From Ampelocalamus luodianensis (taxonomy: Eukaryota; Streptophyta; Magnoliopsida; Poales; Poaceae): DNA of 64,000 nucleotides. The DNA lies in the NCBI GenBank assembly GCA_036346255.1, contig CM070628.1, positions 1,689,840 through 1,753,839 on the forward strand, given 5' to 3'. The notes below the pieces were generated by a model. It saw only the letters and a list, made by a program, of their open reading frames with translations. It did no database searches and was not told the origin of the DNA. A program made the position numbers and the translations under genes. This document shows positions 24,701 through 36,613 of this stretch, piece by piece. The stretch's first letter is position 1, and every line of letters begins with the position of its first letter.

Positions 24701-25224
24701 TTACAGAAATATCAAAGGCTGGACATCAAGGCCTGGACTCCAGCTTCCGACTCTTAGCAGAAAATACATTCTTGTAACCATTTATTTATTATCTGCTTAT
24801 TGTATCCTTAATAAACTTACTCTGCTGAAATCAGAGTAGCTTATAGTTCAGGTTCTATACTCTCTTGTAGGCAATTTTGAAGAAAAAAACATTGCTGTTT
24901 GGGTTTCAGGTCGTTTGTTCTGTTTACTTCCCCGAATGGATCATTATAGTATTTGTGGTAATGGGTAAGAAAATGTACTGATTATTCGATCTGTGTTTTT
25001 TTACAATGTGTTGGCCATATTTGGCTCCATGGTTTTGGGATGGTAATTGGAGCATAAACAAACTCATTAAGCACCTTACTTTTACCCTGCAAATTGTCGC
25101 ATACTGCTTTGTTGTTCTTATGTAAGTACTTGGCATGAGTTTGTACAACTTGCCTAAAATCAGCTGTTGGAAATGTACATATTTCCAGTACAGTAACAAA
25201 GCTTGCAGTAGCTTGTTCGGGTGT

Positions 25225-27028
25225 TCAATCTGAATTTTTTCGGGGATATGCAAACAAATGAAGGCCCTTATCGATGTGGAGGGTAAACATTGTTTTGTAT
25301 TTTGAATCCTTAGATTCATCTTCCAGTTTGTACCTGAAGAAATGTATCAGGGTAGCAGCCATGATCTTCATCTGCCTGTATGCAAAATCTTTCCCCAAGC
25401 AGATACGAGGGCCCGCCTAATCATGGAATGAAGATTTGTTAAATGCAAGTGGTTGTCTAAAGGAATACGAAATTGGTTTTGTTGTGTTAACACATGCAAT
25501 CTTTCTTTTCATTAGGGTACGTGTAGCCACTTGATGTTAGTTGCAGTACTCATTCCGAAAGTACAGCTATGATTTACCACAACTAGCATTAGGTAGCATG
25601 ATGGTTTCGTCCATCAGTTGGAATCCAATATCACAAACTTAATTTTCTGCTTTAGCAACATAAGGCCAGATTTAAATACCACTGGTTGCTCCTGTTTATG
25701 TGCTTCTTTTTCAAATTTTTGGTGAGGATCTGGGCTGTGCCTATCATGGACCTAATTTGACTAGAGTTGACCTTGTCCACTTAGTAAAAATATAGGATTT
25801 TTAAACATGTGGTGAGATGATTTCCCCCAGTCATACTTACATTGAAAGATACAAACTTGTAAGGGCTCTCTTGCCGGAACACTCCATTCACAAGCCATCT
25901 TTCAGGCCTGAATTCTTCGGCATCCTCACCCCAAAGGTATGTCATCCTCCCCATGGCATAAATCATGTAGTTAATTCCATCTCCTTTTATCACTCTATAT
26001 CCATTAGGTAGCACATCATCTTCATCTGCCATCTTAGCATCCTGCAAAAGTGCCACAGAAAAAAAAAAAAACCAAGGCAATGCCATTATAATCTCATAAT
26101 GTTTTGCAAAAAAATCAGTGCAATATTGAATATATCTTTAATGAATTTAATAGGGGCTTAGCGTTATGTTGAGTAATTAATTTCTGGCTCCAATTCTTCG
26201 TGAGCAGCATTTGCAACTTTTTGCAACCTCGTCCTACAGTCCTTTTCCCATCCCTATTTATTTCTTTTTGTGGAAAAAAGCAGACCGCCGAATGCAAATG
26301 CATCCTAAGAACAGCTAATGGAAACTTCAAGAATCTAGATTAGTAGATTGTCATATCTAACCTTGAATTTCCAGAATAACCAAGTTTCTTCTTAATTTGT
26401 TCTTGTTGTTAACTATATATTCACAGATCTCTCATGATTATCATTTAGGTCAGCATACTGAGTCTGCAACACTAAAAACTAATCTAGTTTTTTAATGCTA
26501 TCATTATTTAAATGCTACTGTACTAATAGCCAGTGTTGCAGGTTATGATAAGGTAGCCAGTGTTGCAGGTTATGATAAGGTATCATGTAAGTAGGTACTT
26601 AATGCCGGATCCAAAACAAGACAAATCATGTCTGGGTTTATTTTAGTTGAACTCTACTCTATACAAGGAATAGCCTTTGAAGTTATTCGTACCACTGGAA
26701 CAGCGGGGTACAGCCGGAGCGTCTCAGAGATTGTAGCGTGGAGGTAGTGCATCTTGTCAGTAGCACCTTCGTTCAATTTTGCAGTGAAATTTTCGATGTT
26801 ATCTTCCTTGACCCACCCAACAGACTCCTTGATTTCAAGGGCAACCTTATCCTGCACTATGGGGTTCTTGCACAGCATGTAGAAGAACCAGGAGAGGGTA
26901 TTTCCCGTGGTATCTTTCCCGGCAATCAGGAAGTTGAGAACTATGTCACGCAGGTAACGGTCATTCATCGTCTCAGGGTCCTTCTCGCTTGCTAGTATGA
27001 ATCTTGATAGTATGTCCTCTTTGGTTTT
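25225..27028 (-). CDS. CYP704A: Cytochrome P450, CYP704 family, copy 2: exons 4-6
   Basis: Exons at 27028-26693, 26041-25841 and 25416-25225 (minus strand) have the same lengths (336, 201, 192 bp), phases and GT-AG borders as copy 1. They carry the I-helix AGKDTT, the K-helix ETLR, FRPERW, and the heme-ligand motif FNAGPRICLG completed across exons 5/6. No stop or frameshift is present. The final acceptor is TAG rather than the CAG of copy 1. The first three exons lie beyond the retrotransposon nest at 50000-52631. If intron 3 (27029-49999, about 23 kb) is spliced, the product is a complete 528-residue enzyme; otherwise this is a truncated gene. Transcription status cannot be judged from sequence. 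Confidence 0.8.
26528..26581 (+). repeat. 27-bp tandem duplication in CYP704 intron 4 (copy 2)
   Basis: Two perfect adjacent 27-bp units, orthologous to 16183-16236. Confidence 0.8.
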
Positions 27029-27334
27029 CTGCATGCCTCATAAAAGTGATGATAAAATCCAAAGTAAAATAGCATAGTAATTTTAGCCGTCTACTACTTT
27101 TAAGTGACCAAATTCAGAACTTATTCCAGAATTGCCACACACATTAAATTTAGAACCAAAGCTGTTGGGAATTAATGCCATGTAGTATGTATACTTGAAT
27201 AAGTCTTGCATCTTTGCTAGGATGTGAACTTGGAATGGTTGATCACCAAGATCTCCTATTTCAATACCAAGTTGAACTTTATGCATCAAGTTAGTTGTTA
27301 TTCCAAAAACATGAGGCATTTTAGAAAAGGCATT

Positions 27335-27339
27335 ACAAG
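27335..27339. repeat. Target-site duplication ACAAG, left of the outer copia element
   Basis: ACAAG is duplicated at 49969-49973. Unit 1 has the single uninterrupted copy in intron 3 (ATTACAAGTACAG near 16990). Confidence 0.95.
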
Positions 27340-27469
27340 TGTTAGAGATATATGTATAGTGTGTTATTCTCCATTGTTACGAGGGGTTATTTGCATATTC
27401 ATCACCTGTACTTTGTGTATATATACTAACCCATTAGCCTCATATTGAATACAAGCGCTATTCATAACA
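27340..27469 (+). repeat. 5' LTR of outer copia element
   Basis: 130 bp from TGTTAGAGATATATG to GCTATTCATAACA; the ends form a 5-bp inverted repeat TGTTA/TAACA. It matches 49839-49968 with nine substitutions and no indels. Confidence 0.93.
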
Positions 27470-27482
27470 TGGTATCAGAACG
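27470..27482 (+). promoter_or_regulatory. Primer-binding site, initiator-Met tRNA type
   Basis: TGGTATCAGAACG follows the LTR without a spacer. It is complementary to the 3' end of plant initiator methionine tRNA (usual form TGGTATCAGAGC) with one difference near its end, and would prime minus-strand DNA synthesis. Confidence 0.85.
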
Positions 27483-28166
27483 TACCTACGATTTTCTTTT
27501 TCCCGTCGCTTCACTTGTCACCCCACCGCCGCCTCTCGGATCCGACGGCGTCGCCTCTTGTCGTCATCTTCGACGACTCTCGATCGGATCCTCGGCTGCC
27601 GCGCCGCCTCCGGTCTCCAGACGCACCACCGCCGTCATCTGGGGCCTCGTCGGGCCGCCCGCACCACCGTCGCCCTCTCTGCCGGCGCTCGGGACGACCC
27701 GCGTCGCCACCTCGGCTGCGTCATCCAGGCCCTTGTCATCTAGGCCCTCGTCGGGCCGTCCGCGCCGCGGTCGCCAGCTCCTGCCGAGCTCGACTCCCTA
27801 CGCCGCCACTGGATTGTCTTGCCGCTGGCGCCTCCGTCTCGGACTCGGGTAGCCGGGGTTGTCGCCAATCCGCAACGAGCTGGGCGCCACCGCCGCTTAG
27901 GCCGTTGCCGCACGCCGTCGCCGCTCGTCGCCGCCGCTCAGGCCCCCGCCATCGCCGCCGTCACAAGAGCACGGGTGACCGAACTAGGGTTCCCCTGCTC
28001 TTTGTGGCTTCACACGGGCTGAGCTGAGTCGGCCTTTTTAGTCGGACCGGCCCAGAAAAAAAAAAGAAAAAAAAGGGGGAAAACGTCGCTCTAATCGCCG
28101 CGCCATCCAGCGCAGCCTGTTAGACTTCGTTGTCTTGGTTGCCGCACCGTCCAGCGCCGCCTACCA
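27483..28166 (+). other. GC-rich untranslated leader of the outer copia element
   Basis: About 680 bp of C/G-rich sequence lie between primer-binding site and gag. All three forward frames are open for long stretches but encode only Pro/Arg/Ser-rich low-complexity protein, which I attribute to base composition. Confidence 0.6.
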
Positions 28167-28615
28167 ATGGGTACTGTTTTCCCCCCTCACTGCCCGGTGA
28201 TCTTCGATGGTGTTAATTACACCGACTTCGTGTCTCACATGCGCATCCACATGCGTGGTCTTCGTCTCTGGGGTGTCCTCTCTGGCAATGTCACCTGCCC
28301 GCCTTGCCCTACTCCTCCGACGGAGCCTACACCTGTCGCATACCCCGACACGGAGCAAGGCTCTGCGAGGCCGCCGCTTTGCGATGATGAGGCGCCTCGC
28401 TACCAAGAGGCTCTGGATTCCTACAAGGATCGACTGACCGCCTACACTCAGTGGTACGACGACGACGCTCGGACTGCTGCTGTCTTCATCGCCAGTATCC
28501 AGCCTCAGTTCTCTTCTGAGGTTGTGGGACTCCCTTCGGCTTTTCAGATGTGGACTCACCTTTGTTAGCACTACGAGCCCTCTGGTGATGCCCTCTACCT
28601 GTCCCCGCCAGGAGC
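28167..28615 (+). pseudogene. Copia gag remnant (outer element)
   Basis: The frame begins MGTVFPPHCPVIFDGVNYTD and continues with WGVLSGNVTCPPCP, ARTAAVFIASIQPQFSSEVV and AFQMWTHL. This is the N-terminal gag pattern (retrotran_gag/UBN2-like) of plant copia elements. A stop (TAG at 28566) interrupts it, after which HYEPSGDALYLS-like sequence continues briefly. The zinc knuckle and everything downstream are lost at the deletion point near 28615. Confidence 0.8.
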
Positions 28616-29136
28616 ACTCTTGGTCCTCTTCGTTACTTCCTTGGGATTGAGGTTACTTCCACTCCAGATGGTTTCTTTATGTCCCAAGAGAAGTATATTC
28701 GGGATCTCCTTGATCACGTCTCTCTCACTGATCAGCGTACCATTGAGACTCCCATGGAGCTCAATGTTCACCTCCGACTCTCTGATGGTGAGCCTATTTC
28801 TGATTCGACTCGCTATCGTCATCTTGTTGGGAGTTTTGTCTACCTTGCTGTTACTCGTCCGGATATCACTTATCCAGTTCACATTCTGAGTCAGTTCGTT
28901 TCAGCACCCACTCAGGTCCACTACAGCCACCTTCTTCGAGTTCTGCGATACCTTCGTGGTACTATCTCTCGCCGTCTCTTCTTTCCACGCTCCAGCTCGT
29001 TACAGCTTCAGGCTTATTCGGATGCTACTTGGGGCAGCGATCCCTCTGATCGCCGGTCTCTCTCTGCTTATTGTGTTTTTCTTGGTGGTTCTCTCATTGC
29101 TTGGAAGACGAAGAAACAGACTGCAGTGTCCCATTC
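28616..29136 (+). pseudogene. Copia RT C-terminus and RNase H start (outer element, left part)
   Basis: Immediately after the gag remnant the sequence enters the RT thumb region (RYFLGIEVTSTPDGFFMSQE). It continues with YIRDLLDHVSLTDQ, the conserved RYRHLVGSFVYLAVTRPDI block, VLRYLRGT and the RNase H start AYSDATWGSDPSDRRS with its first catalytic Asp. The frame is interrupted at 29136 by the nested element; the protein continues at 49486. The abrupt gag-to-RT junction implies a deletion of several kilobases before or after integration. Confidence 0.85.
29132..29136. repeat. Target-site duplication CATTC, left of the nested array
   Basis: CATTC at 29132-29136 is repeated at 49481-49485, flanking the entire three-LTR array. 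Removing the array and one copy reconnects the RNase H coding sequence of the outer element. Confidence 0.95.
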
Positions 29137-31172
29137 TGTGGATATCATGGGGATATGCTCATATCTTAGGATGATGTGACAATTGGCAATGGCGTTGAAG
29201 GTTTGCGAAAACACGAGTTTTCGGCAAAGTTCAGGTTCTGTCAGGTCTCAAGCGGTCTGACCGGCCTTAGTGGCAGTCAGACCGCCCATGCCTTGGGTGA
29301 ATTAGATCGGCGGTCGACGGCCGATGAGCGGTCCGACCGGTTGGGTGGCGGTCTGACCGGCGTCTGATGAGCGGTCCGACCGGTCATATAAGTGGCATTG
29401 GATTTTTGAGTTGGGCCAAAAATAGAGGTGTAGGCAAGTGAGGAGTTTCTCTGCACTTGGTCTCATAATTTTGGAGCCTCGGTCAAAAGTTCTATTCGTT
29501 TGAAATTTCCGAGAGGTTGCGGATTTGAGTTGAAATTTTGGCTAAGTCCACAGGTGGCGGTCGAGCCGGCCTTACGTTGGTGATCGGGCCGGCGATGGCG
29601 TCGACCGCCAAGGGTGGCGGTCCGACCGGTGTTCACTTAACTCGTCGGCCGTGTGGCGGCGATGGTTGCTGTTAGGTCAATCTCATGGGTTTGATTGCAT
29701 ATGTGTTGCATGATGCATGTTTTGACTAACGTGGGTCAAGTTGTGAAGAACTTGTTCCGGTTTCGATTTGCTTGTCTATTGTTGTGCGAGGTTGCTTGGT
29801 GGTCAACGACGGTCAACGGCGAGGATGATCGGGACTAGGCTTGGAGAGCGAGGTTCGAACGATCGGCGATGCGGGTGAAGTCATTGGACTCAAGTATGGT
29901 GCAAGATGGACAAAGGTGACCGAACAGGCGGTTCGGTGCGGACCGTTGGATCAAGCGGCGCGGGGTGGTGCAAGTGCCATGGTGGTTTCGGTGGGAGCCG
30001 GATGGGAGAGACTTGAGCATGATGAGAGCCGTTGGATCAACCTACACGTGGCGAGCAAGCGAGTGCCGCTGTCTGGACTCGGTCTTGGAGAAGGACCGAG
30101 AAGGGTATTTTGGTAATCTTACCAAATACCGTCTTGGTGACCTTTGCTAACCCGCGCGCAAGGCGGTGCGTGGAGAAGCGGATTAGGTCAAGAGGAGATG
30201 AAGACGGCGCTTTAAAATGCGTGCGTGTGTGACCCGTTTGTTTTGGGCCTTAACGGAGCCCATCATGGAAACTCTTCTAGAAGGTCTAGGCCTCCACTAT
30301 AAATAGAGGAGGAGGTGGCTGCACCCCTCAACCCTTTCATTACTTGTAAACCCTAGTTTTTGCTTGTGTGCTTAGGAGTTGATAGTTGGAGGTTAGGGTT
30401 CTAGAGAGTTGGATTTGATTTCGTGCTCATGTATTGAGTCTTTGTCCTCCATTGATGGAGTGGTCTGTAAACCAATACCATATCAAATCAATCCAAAGAA
30501 AGTTCTCTCAAAGATGAGTTCATTTGCCTTCTTTCTCTCTATTTGGTGATTTTGAGTCTTTCTTTGATCCGCGAGTTTTGGTTGGTTTCTTGCTATAATC
30601 TAACTTGCTGCAACATGTGGGAACCCATCTAGGGTCAACTTAGTCATCAATCACCCACGAGCAAGTTTCTAGATCATATTTCGTTCTTGACTCGGTTTTG
30701 ACCCACCTTCACTCAAACGGGAAAAGGTCTGAACTTTGGCAAGGATCTTCACGATCGTTGCTTGGAATAGGTTCTGACATCCTTAGGAAGGTGTGTGTCA
30801 AGTTTCACGAAGTTTGGACGCACGAATCAAAAGTTAGATCAATTTGCGTTTTGTTTTTTGGTGATTTCACTATTCATTGGCCTGGAGGTCTGACCGCCAT
30901 GTATTGAGAGGTCAGACCGATTTCCAAAGGTCAGACCGATTTCTAGTTGGAGGTCAGACCGCCCAACTCATTTAGGTTTTGAGTTTTTATGTTTTTGAAG
31001 ATTTTGCTTCGGGGTTTTGATTGGATTCAATACAAGTCTTCCGCTGTGCATGATTGATTGATCTTCATAGTTTTCATAGCTATTCGAGTGAGATTCATAT
31101 TGAATTCAATTAGGGAGAAAAAGAGATCGTGCTCCTATTCACCCCCCCTCTAGTCGCCTTTTCGGTCCAACA
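29137..31172 (+). repeat. LTR 1 of the nested copia array
   Basis: 2036 bp, TGTGGATATC to GGTCCAACA. It carries clustered copies of the near-palindrome GGTCNGACCG (29253-29385, 29550-29632, 30885-30965) and a TATA box at 30298-30305. Confidence 0.95.
30298..30305 (+). promoter_or_regulatory. LTR 1 TATA box
   Basis: TATAAATA lies in the context CCACTATAAATAGAGG, an optimal plant TATA element. Transcription would begin about 30 bp downstream, giving an R/U5 part of roughly 0.84 kb. Confidence 0.75.
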
Positions 31173-31174
31173 AG

Positions 31175-31186
31175 TGGTATCAGAGC
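31175..31186 (+). promoter_or_regulatory. Primer-binding site after LTR 1
   Basis: TGGTATCAGAGC, two bases after the LTR, is a perfect match to the complement of the plant initiator-Met tRNA 3' end. Confidence 0.9.
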
Positions 31187-31230
31187 CCGGTTAGTTCAAT
31201 CTTGATCTTAACCGGTCACTGAACTTGGCG

Positions 31231-34200
31231 ATGGATAAGTACTCCTCCAAACCGCATATCTTCAATGGGCATGACTATGCTTTTTGGAAGAACCGCATGC
31301 GTGTCTTTCTTGAGAGCGAACCACGGGGTATTTGGGAGGCTGTTCGTGATCCGCTCATCTTGCCTGAGGTTGCTACGCCGGCTTCTGAAGCCCTCTTGGC
31401 TAGTGACCGTAAGGCAAAGAATTTTCTGTATGGTGGGCTTGGTAGACAGGAATATGATAGGATTTGCAATCTCGAGACTGCACATGAGATTTGGAAGACC
31501 CTCGAAACCTATCATGAGGGTTCTTCCCAAATCAAACAAGTGCGTCAGCAGGTCTATAAAAGAGAATATAACAAATTCGAGATGCGTCCTGGTGAGAGCA
31601 TCGATGACATTTTCAGTCGCTTTAACACAGTGATAAATCAGATGAAGGCTGTTGGTATTGAATTTACACAGTCTGAAAATGCCATCCATCTCTTGGCTGC
31701 AATCAACACCAGGGAGTGGGAGATAAAGGCTACCGCCATTCAGGAAAATGTCAACTTCTCTGATCTGACCTTAGAGCTGCTCTATAGCAAGCTCAGGACT
31801 CATGAGATCCAGAAAGCTGACCATTCTAAGAAGGGTAACATGGCTTTAGTAGCAGACCCGCTCAAGAGAGCCTCTGATGGGTCGTTTGAGTCTTCTTCTG
31901 GAATTTCTCTTGCTTCTTTATCTGCAATCCAAGAAGAGGATCTTGAAAGTATTCCTGAGCCCGAGATGGCACTTTTGATTAAGAAGTTCACAAGGGCCTA
32001 CAACAATATGAGGAACAAAAGAGAGCGGCCTGTGACTTGTTATGAGTGTGGAGAGCTCTATCATATCCGGCAAATTGCCCTAAGTGAAAGGCAAGAGCAA
32101 CCACAAGGAAGAGAAGCCGACTTGGAAGAAGCCTCAAGGGTACAAGTCCAAGTTTGATCTTGCCAAGCTTAAGAAGGTTGTTCACTGGGTCTTTGCCGCT
32201 CTTGGAGAACAATCCTTGAGCGATGTGGACTCCGGGAGTGAGGAGGACAAAGAGGAGGAGCTTCCTCAAGACAAGAACAAAGGGAAGGCTAAAGATTTTA
32301 CCGGTATGTGCTTCATGGCCGACTCCGTCGACATCAATGACAATGAGGTACCTCCTTCCTATGATGATCTTTCGCTAGATGTGATAATCTCTTTGAGCAA
32401 CTCTTGAGTCGAGGATAAGGCTTTAAAACTACCATGGCTAAGAACAAGGACTTAGAGTCACAAGTGGATAATTTAACTCTAGAACTTGTAAATGCTAAGA
32501 CTCTTGAATCGATGAATGTTCATCTTGCCATGTTCTGCACTCTGAATTCTCTAAATTGCAATCTGCTCATGATGTTGCCTTGCATCAACTTGAAAATGCT
32601 AGAACCGAGCTAATTGAATTTAAATCTACTCCTTGTGATAAATGCTCGAGTCCGACAAGTTGGATGCTTCGGTAATGTGAAATCTAGCTTTTGCACTTTC
32701 TGCTTAGAACGTGAAAATGAAGTCAAAGATATCTTAGAAGCAGTTAGAGCTAAATATGCCAAGCTTAAGGACAGTATTGAGACTTCTACATGTGCTTTGT
32801 GTCCAGCTCTTAAGCTTGAGGTTGCTAGTTATAAGAAGAGGTTTATGGCTAAAACTTGTGATTCATGTGTTAACTTTAGAAAAGAAATTGCTTACCTTAA
32901 TGATACATTAGAAAAATTTTCTAAAGGAAAGCGATTAAACATGATCCTTGATCAGTCAAAGACTCCTTATAAAAACCAGGGGTTAGGATACAACTTTGCA
33001 CATGACAAATCTAAGGGCATTCAAATATTGAAAAATGGCTTAGTTGAATTCGATACCCAACCTGCGAAGATTATTTTCAAATCTGCAGGTTTTGCCCAAC
33101 CATCTGTTCAGTCAAAAGGTGCTTCTCCCAGTGGTACCAAGTACCATTGCACCTATTGCAAGAAGGATGGGCATTTGATTGAATTCTGTTGGCGTAGGTT
33201 GAAAAACGCTAAGAAAAATATTGCTAGGATGTCATCTAATCAACCTAGAGCTTTTGTGAGACATGGTAATTTAGAAAGGAAGAAACCTGGTCTAGGATTT
33301 GCTTCACATGCTTCTAGACAGGATAATTCTCATGTTAGAGTTACCATTGCTCACAATGCAATTTCAAATAGAATCAAGGATAGCACTACGCTTTGCATAC
33401 TACTCGCAGATATGTGTCTCGATCTTGGGTTCCCAAGTCATGTTTAACTAACTTGATGTTGAGACACATCGTTCTTCCGCACCTTGATTTTCGGGATCGC
33501 CGCGGAAGGAAGGACACGTGGTTCGTCGACTCATTTATTCACGCCACATGACCGGAGATTCAAAATGGTTCACCTCCTTCACGCGATCGATCGGTGATGT
33601 CTTCATCACCTTTGGAGACGAGACTCAAGGGCGGATTGAAGGAATGGGATCAATCGGGGTGAACGACAATTTCATCCTAAAAGACGTCGCCCTTGTGGAC
33701 AAGCTCGAGTTTAACTTACTCTCGTCTCACGACTTCTTGATGATGGCTATGAGACTATATTTAAGAAAAATGCTTGTCGGTACTTGATTCATTTGGTGAG
33801 CTCGTTTTAGGATTTATAGAGTGCTAGGATCTTTGGAGTGACTTTTCGAATCTCTCTTTGGTTCTCTTAAATGTTTGATTACATCTTCTTACGAGTTCGG
33901 CTTTGGCACCGACGGTTGGGGCACATTGGGTTTGATCATCGACGCGAGTTAGCAACCTTGATCTCATGAGAGGTTTGCCCAAACTCAAAGTCGTCAAGGA
34001 TCTTGTATGATGCGCCTCGTAGGCATGGCAAGCAAGTTGCCGCCTCACACCCTTCGGTGACTATGGTCATGGTAGACGGACCGGGACAGTTGCTTCATAT
34101 GGATACCGTTGGTCCCGCTAGGTTCGGTCAATTGGTGGTAAATGGTACATTCTTGTCATAGTCGATGATTTTTCGAGATACACTTGGGTGTTCTTTCTTG

Positions 34201-36613
34201 CTTCGAAGGATGAAGCTTTTGGTCATTATCATGATCTTGTTCTTCGTTTGGCTTCTGAACTTCCGGGTGCCTTAAGAGCGATCCGCAGTGACAATGGCAC
34301 GGAGTTCAAGAATGCCTCGCTTGCCTCTTTTTGTCTTGGCGCGAATTGAGCATCAGTTCTCTTCTCCACACGTCCCTCAACAAAATGGCGTTGTGGAAAG
34401 GAAGAACAGAACCTTAGTCGAGATGGCTAGAACGATGCTAGATGAGTATAGCACACCGAGGAGGTTTTGGGCCGAAGCTATTGCTACAGCTTGCCATATT
34501 GCAAATCGTGTCTTCTTGAGACCATCTTTGGGCAAGACTCCTTATGAGCTTCGATTTGGTAGAAAACCCTCTGTTTCTCACTTTCGAGTTTTTGGAGCTA
34601 AGTGTTTCATTCTTAAGACAGGAAATCTAGATAAATTTGAATCAAGGACTTTTGATGGTTTATTTCTAGGTTATCCTGCACATTCGAGGGGTTTTCGGGT
34701 TTTTAATGTTGAAACTAACATTGTCCAGGAGACATGCAATGTCACTTTTGATGAGACTAGCCCTGGAGCTAGATCCGACGTTTCAGGTGATACACAGGTG
34801 ACAGAAAGTATTTTTTTGGAGGAAGATGATGACGAAGCTGAGACTTGTCCTCCACCTGCTGCTGTTGAGGCTCATGTCCAAACTCCGAACACGCTACGAC
34901 TACTTCACCTTCACTTGAGGCTCTGCCGCATCTTCATCATCGTGAGTACTGCGGAGGTCGAAGAGATGTTGTCTCCCCCAGGCGCTCCACTTCACATTCA
35001 GAGGCGTCATCCTCCGGATCAGATGATCGGTAATCTTCATGAGCGAGTCACTCGCTCCAGGTATCACGATCCGAGTCTCTACTCCCATTCTGCGTTTGTT
35101 GCTTCTTTCGAACCCCGCGATATATCACATGCATTATCGATTCTAGTGGGTTAATGCCATGCATGAGGAGTTAGAGAACTTTGAGAGGAATAAGGTCGGA
35201 ACCTAGTAGAACCTCCTAGTGGTCATAATGTGATAGGAACCCGTTGGGTGTTCAAAAATAAACAAAATGAGGACGGTTCTGTGGTTAGAAACAAGGCTAG
35301 GTTGGTAGCTCAGGGTTTTAGCCAAGTTGAGGGGTTAGATTTTGATGAGACATTTGCTCTGTTGCTAGATTGGAAGCCATTCGCATTACGCTTGCATTTT
35401 TGCTTCTAAGGGCTTTAGATTATATCAGATGGATGTTAAGAGTGCCTTTTTGAATGGTTTTATAGAAGAGGAAGTGTATGTTAGGCAACCCCCAGGCTTT
35501 GAGAACCCCAAACATCCACATCATGTTTTTAAGCTATCCAAAGCCTTGTATGGTCTTAAGCAAGCCCCTAGAGCCTGGTATGATAGACTTAAGACCTTTC
35601 TGCTTAAGAATGATTTTGAGATGGGTAAGGTAGACAAGACCCTGTTCATCCTTAGGCGTGACAATGACTTCTTGCTTGCTCAGATTTATGTAGATGATAT
35701 TATCTTTGGTGGTTCTTCTCATGCTCTTGTTTCTAGTTTTTCTGAGACCATGTCCAGGGAATTTGAGATGAGTATGATGGGAGAACTCAATTACTGGGCT
35801 TCAAATCAAGCAATGCAAGGAAGGGATCTTCATCCATCAGACGAAGTACACCAAGGATCTGCTCAAGCGCTTCGAGATGGGTGACTGCAAGCCGATCGCC
35901 ACTCCCATGGCGACTTCGACTGTTCTGGATCCAGATGAGGAAGGAGAAGCCGTGGATCAACGCGAGTACCGCAGCATGATCGGCTCCCTCCTGCACTGAC
36001 GGCCTCAAGACCGGACATCCACTTCGGTTTGCCTCATGCGAGGTTTCAGCGTCTCAGGACTTCCATCGCCAAGCCGTTAAGCGCATCTTGGTATTTACAC
36101 TCTACCCTCCAATATGGCATTTGGTTTTCTGCTCTTCGTCCTTGTCCATTCGGGGTTTTCGATTCGATTTTGCGGGTGTCGGCTAGATAGGAAGAGTACC
36201 TCGTGCACTTGTCACTTTTAGGCACTTCTCTTGTCTCTTGGTCTTCTAGGAAACAGTCTTCATTGCACAATCCATCTTGAAGTTGAATATGTAGCTCTTT
36301 GCTAGTTCTTCAGTCGATTTTGTGGATGGTGTCCACTCTTAAGGATTTTGGGTTGGCATTTGATAGTGTTCCTCTTTTCGTGATAACACTTCGCTATAAA
36401 CATTGCTAAAAACCCATGCAACACTCTAGGACCAAGCACATAGACATTCGCTATCACTTTCTTAGAGATCATGTCGAGAAGGGTGATATTGTACTGCATT
36501 TCGTGGAGTCCGAGGCTCAGTTAGCTGATATCCTCACCAAGCCTTTAGACCCAACTAGGTTTGCCACCTTGAGAAGTGAGTTAGGGGTAATTTATCCCTA
36601 CGGGTTGGTTTGA
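31231..36613 (+). pseudogene. Copia gag-pol polyprotein, internal region 1 (frameshifted as sequenced)
   Basis: ATG at 31231 (MDKYSSKPHIFNGHDYAFWK) opens a gag frame to 32157. Its first zinc knuckle (VTCYECGE...) runs off frame near 32070. Coding continues in other frames: an acidic stretch to 32407, a coiled-coil-like, Cys-rich part with a second CCHC knuckle near 33145 (CTYCKKDGHLIEFC), a protease region near 33520-33780, the GAG-pre-integrase His/Cys motif near 33900, and the integrase core from 34090 (DDFSRYTWVF, then RSDNGTEF, then the Glu in NGVVERKNRT). RT follows, with MDVKSAFLNGF, KALYGLKQAPRAWYDRL and YVDD near 35690, then RNase H ending LADILTKPLDPTRF with the stop at 36611-36613. 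Many frame breaks coincide with CAG/CTG sites where internal region 2 reads differently, so the true coding state is uncertain. Confidence 0.9.

Noticed and set aside
27445..28027. Arg/Pro-rich frames of 135 and 170 codons upstream of the outer gag
   Set aside because: They overlap in different frames in the GC-rich leader of the retrotransposon and show no conserved motif.
31173..31190. tRNA-like match after the LTRs
   Set aside because: It is the 12-base primer-binding site, not a tRNA gene; no cloverleaf follows.
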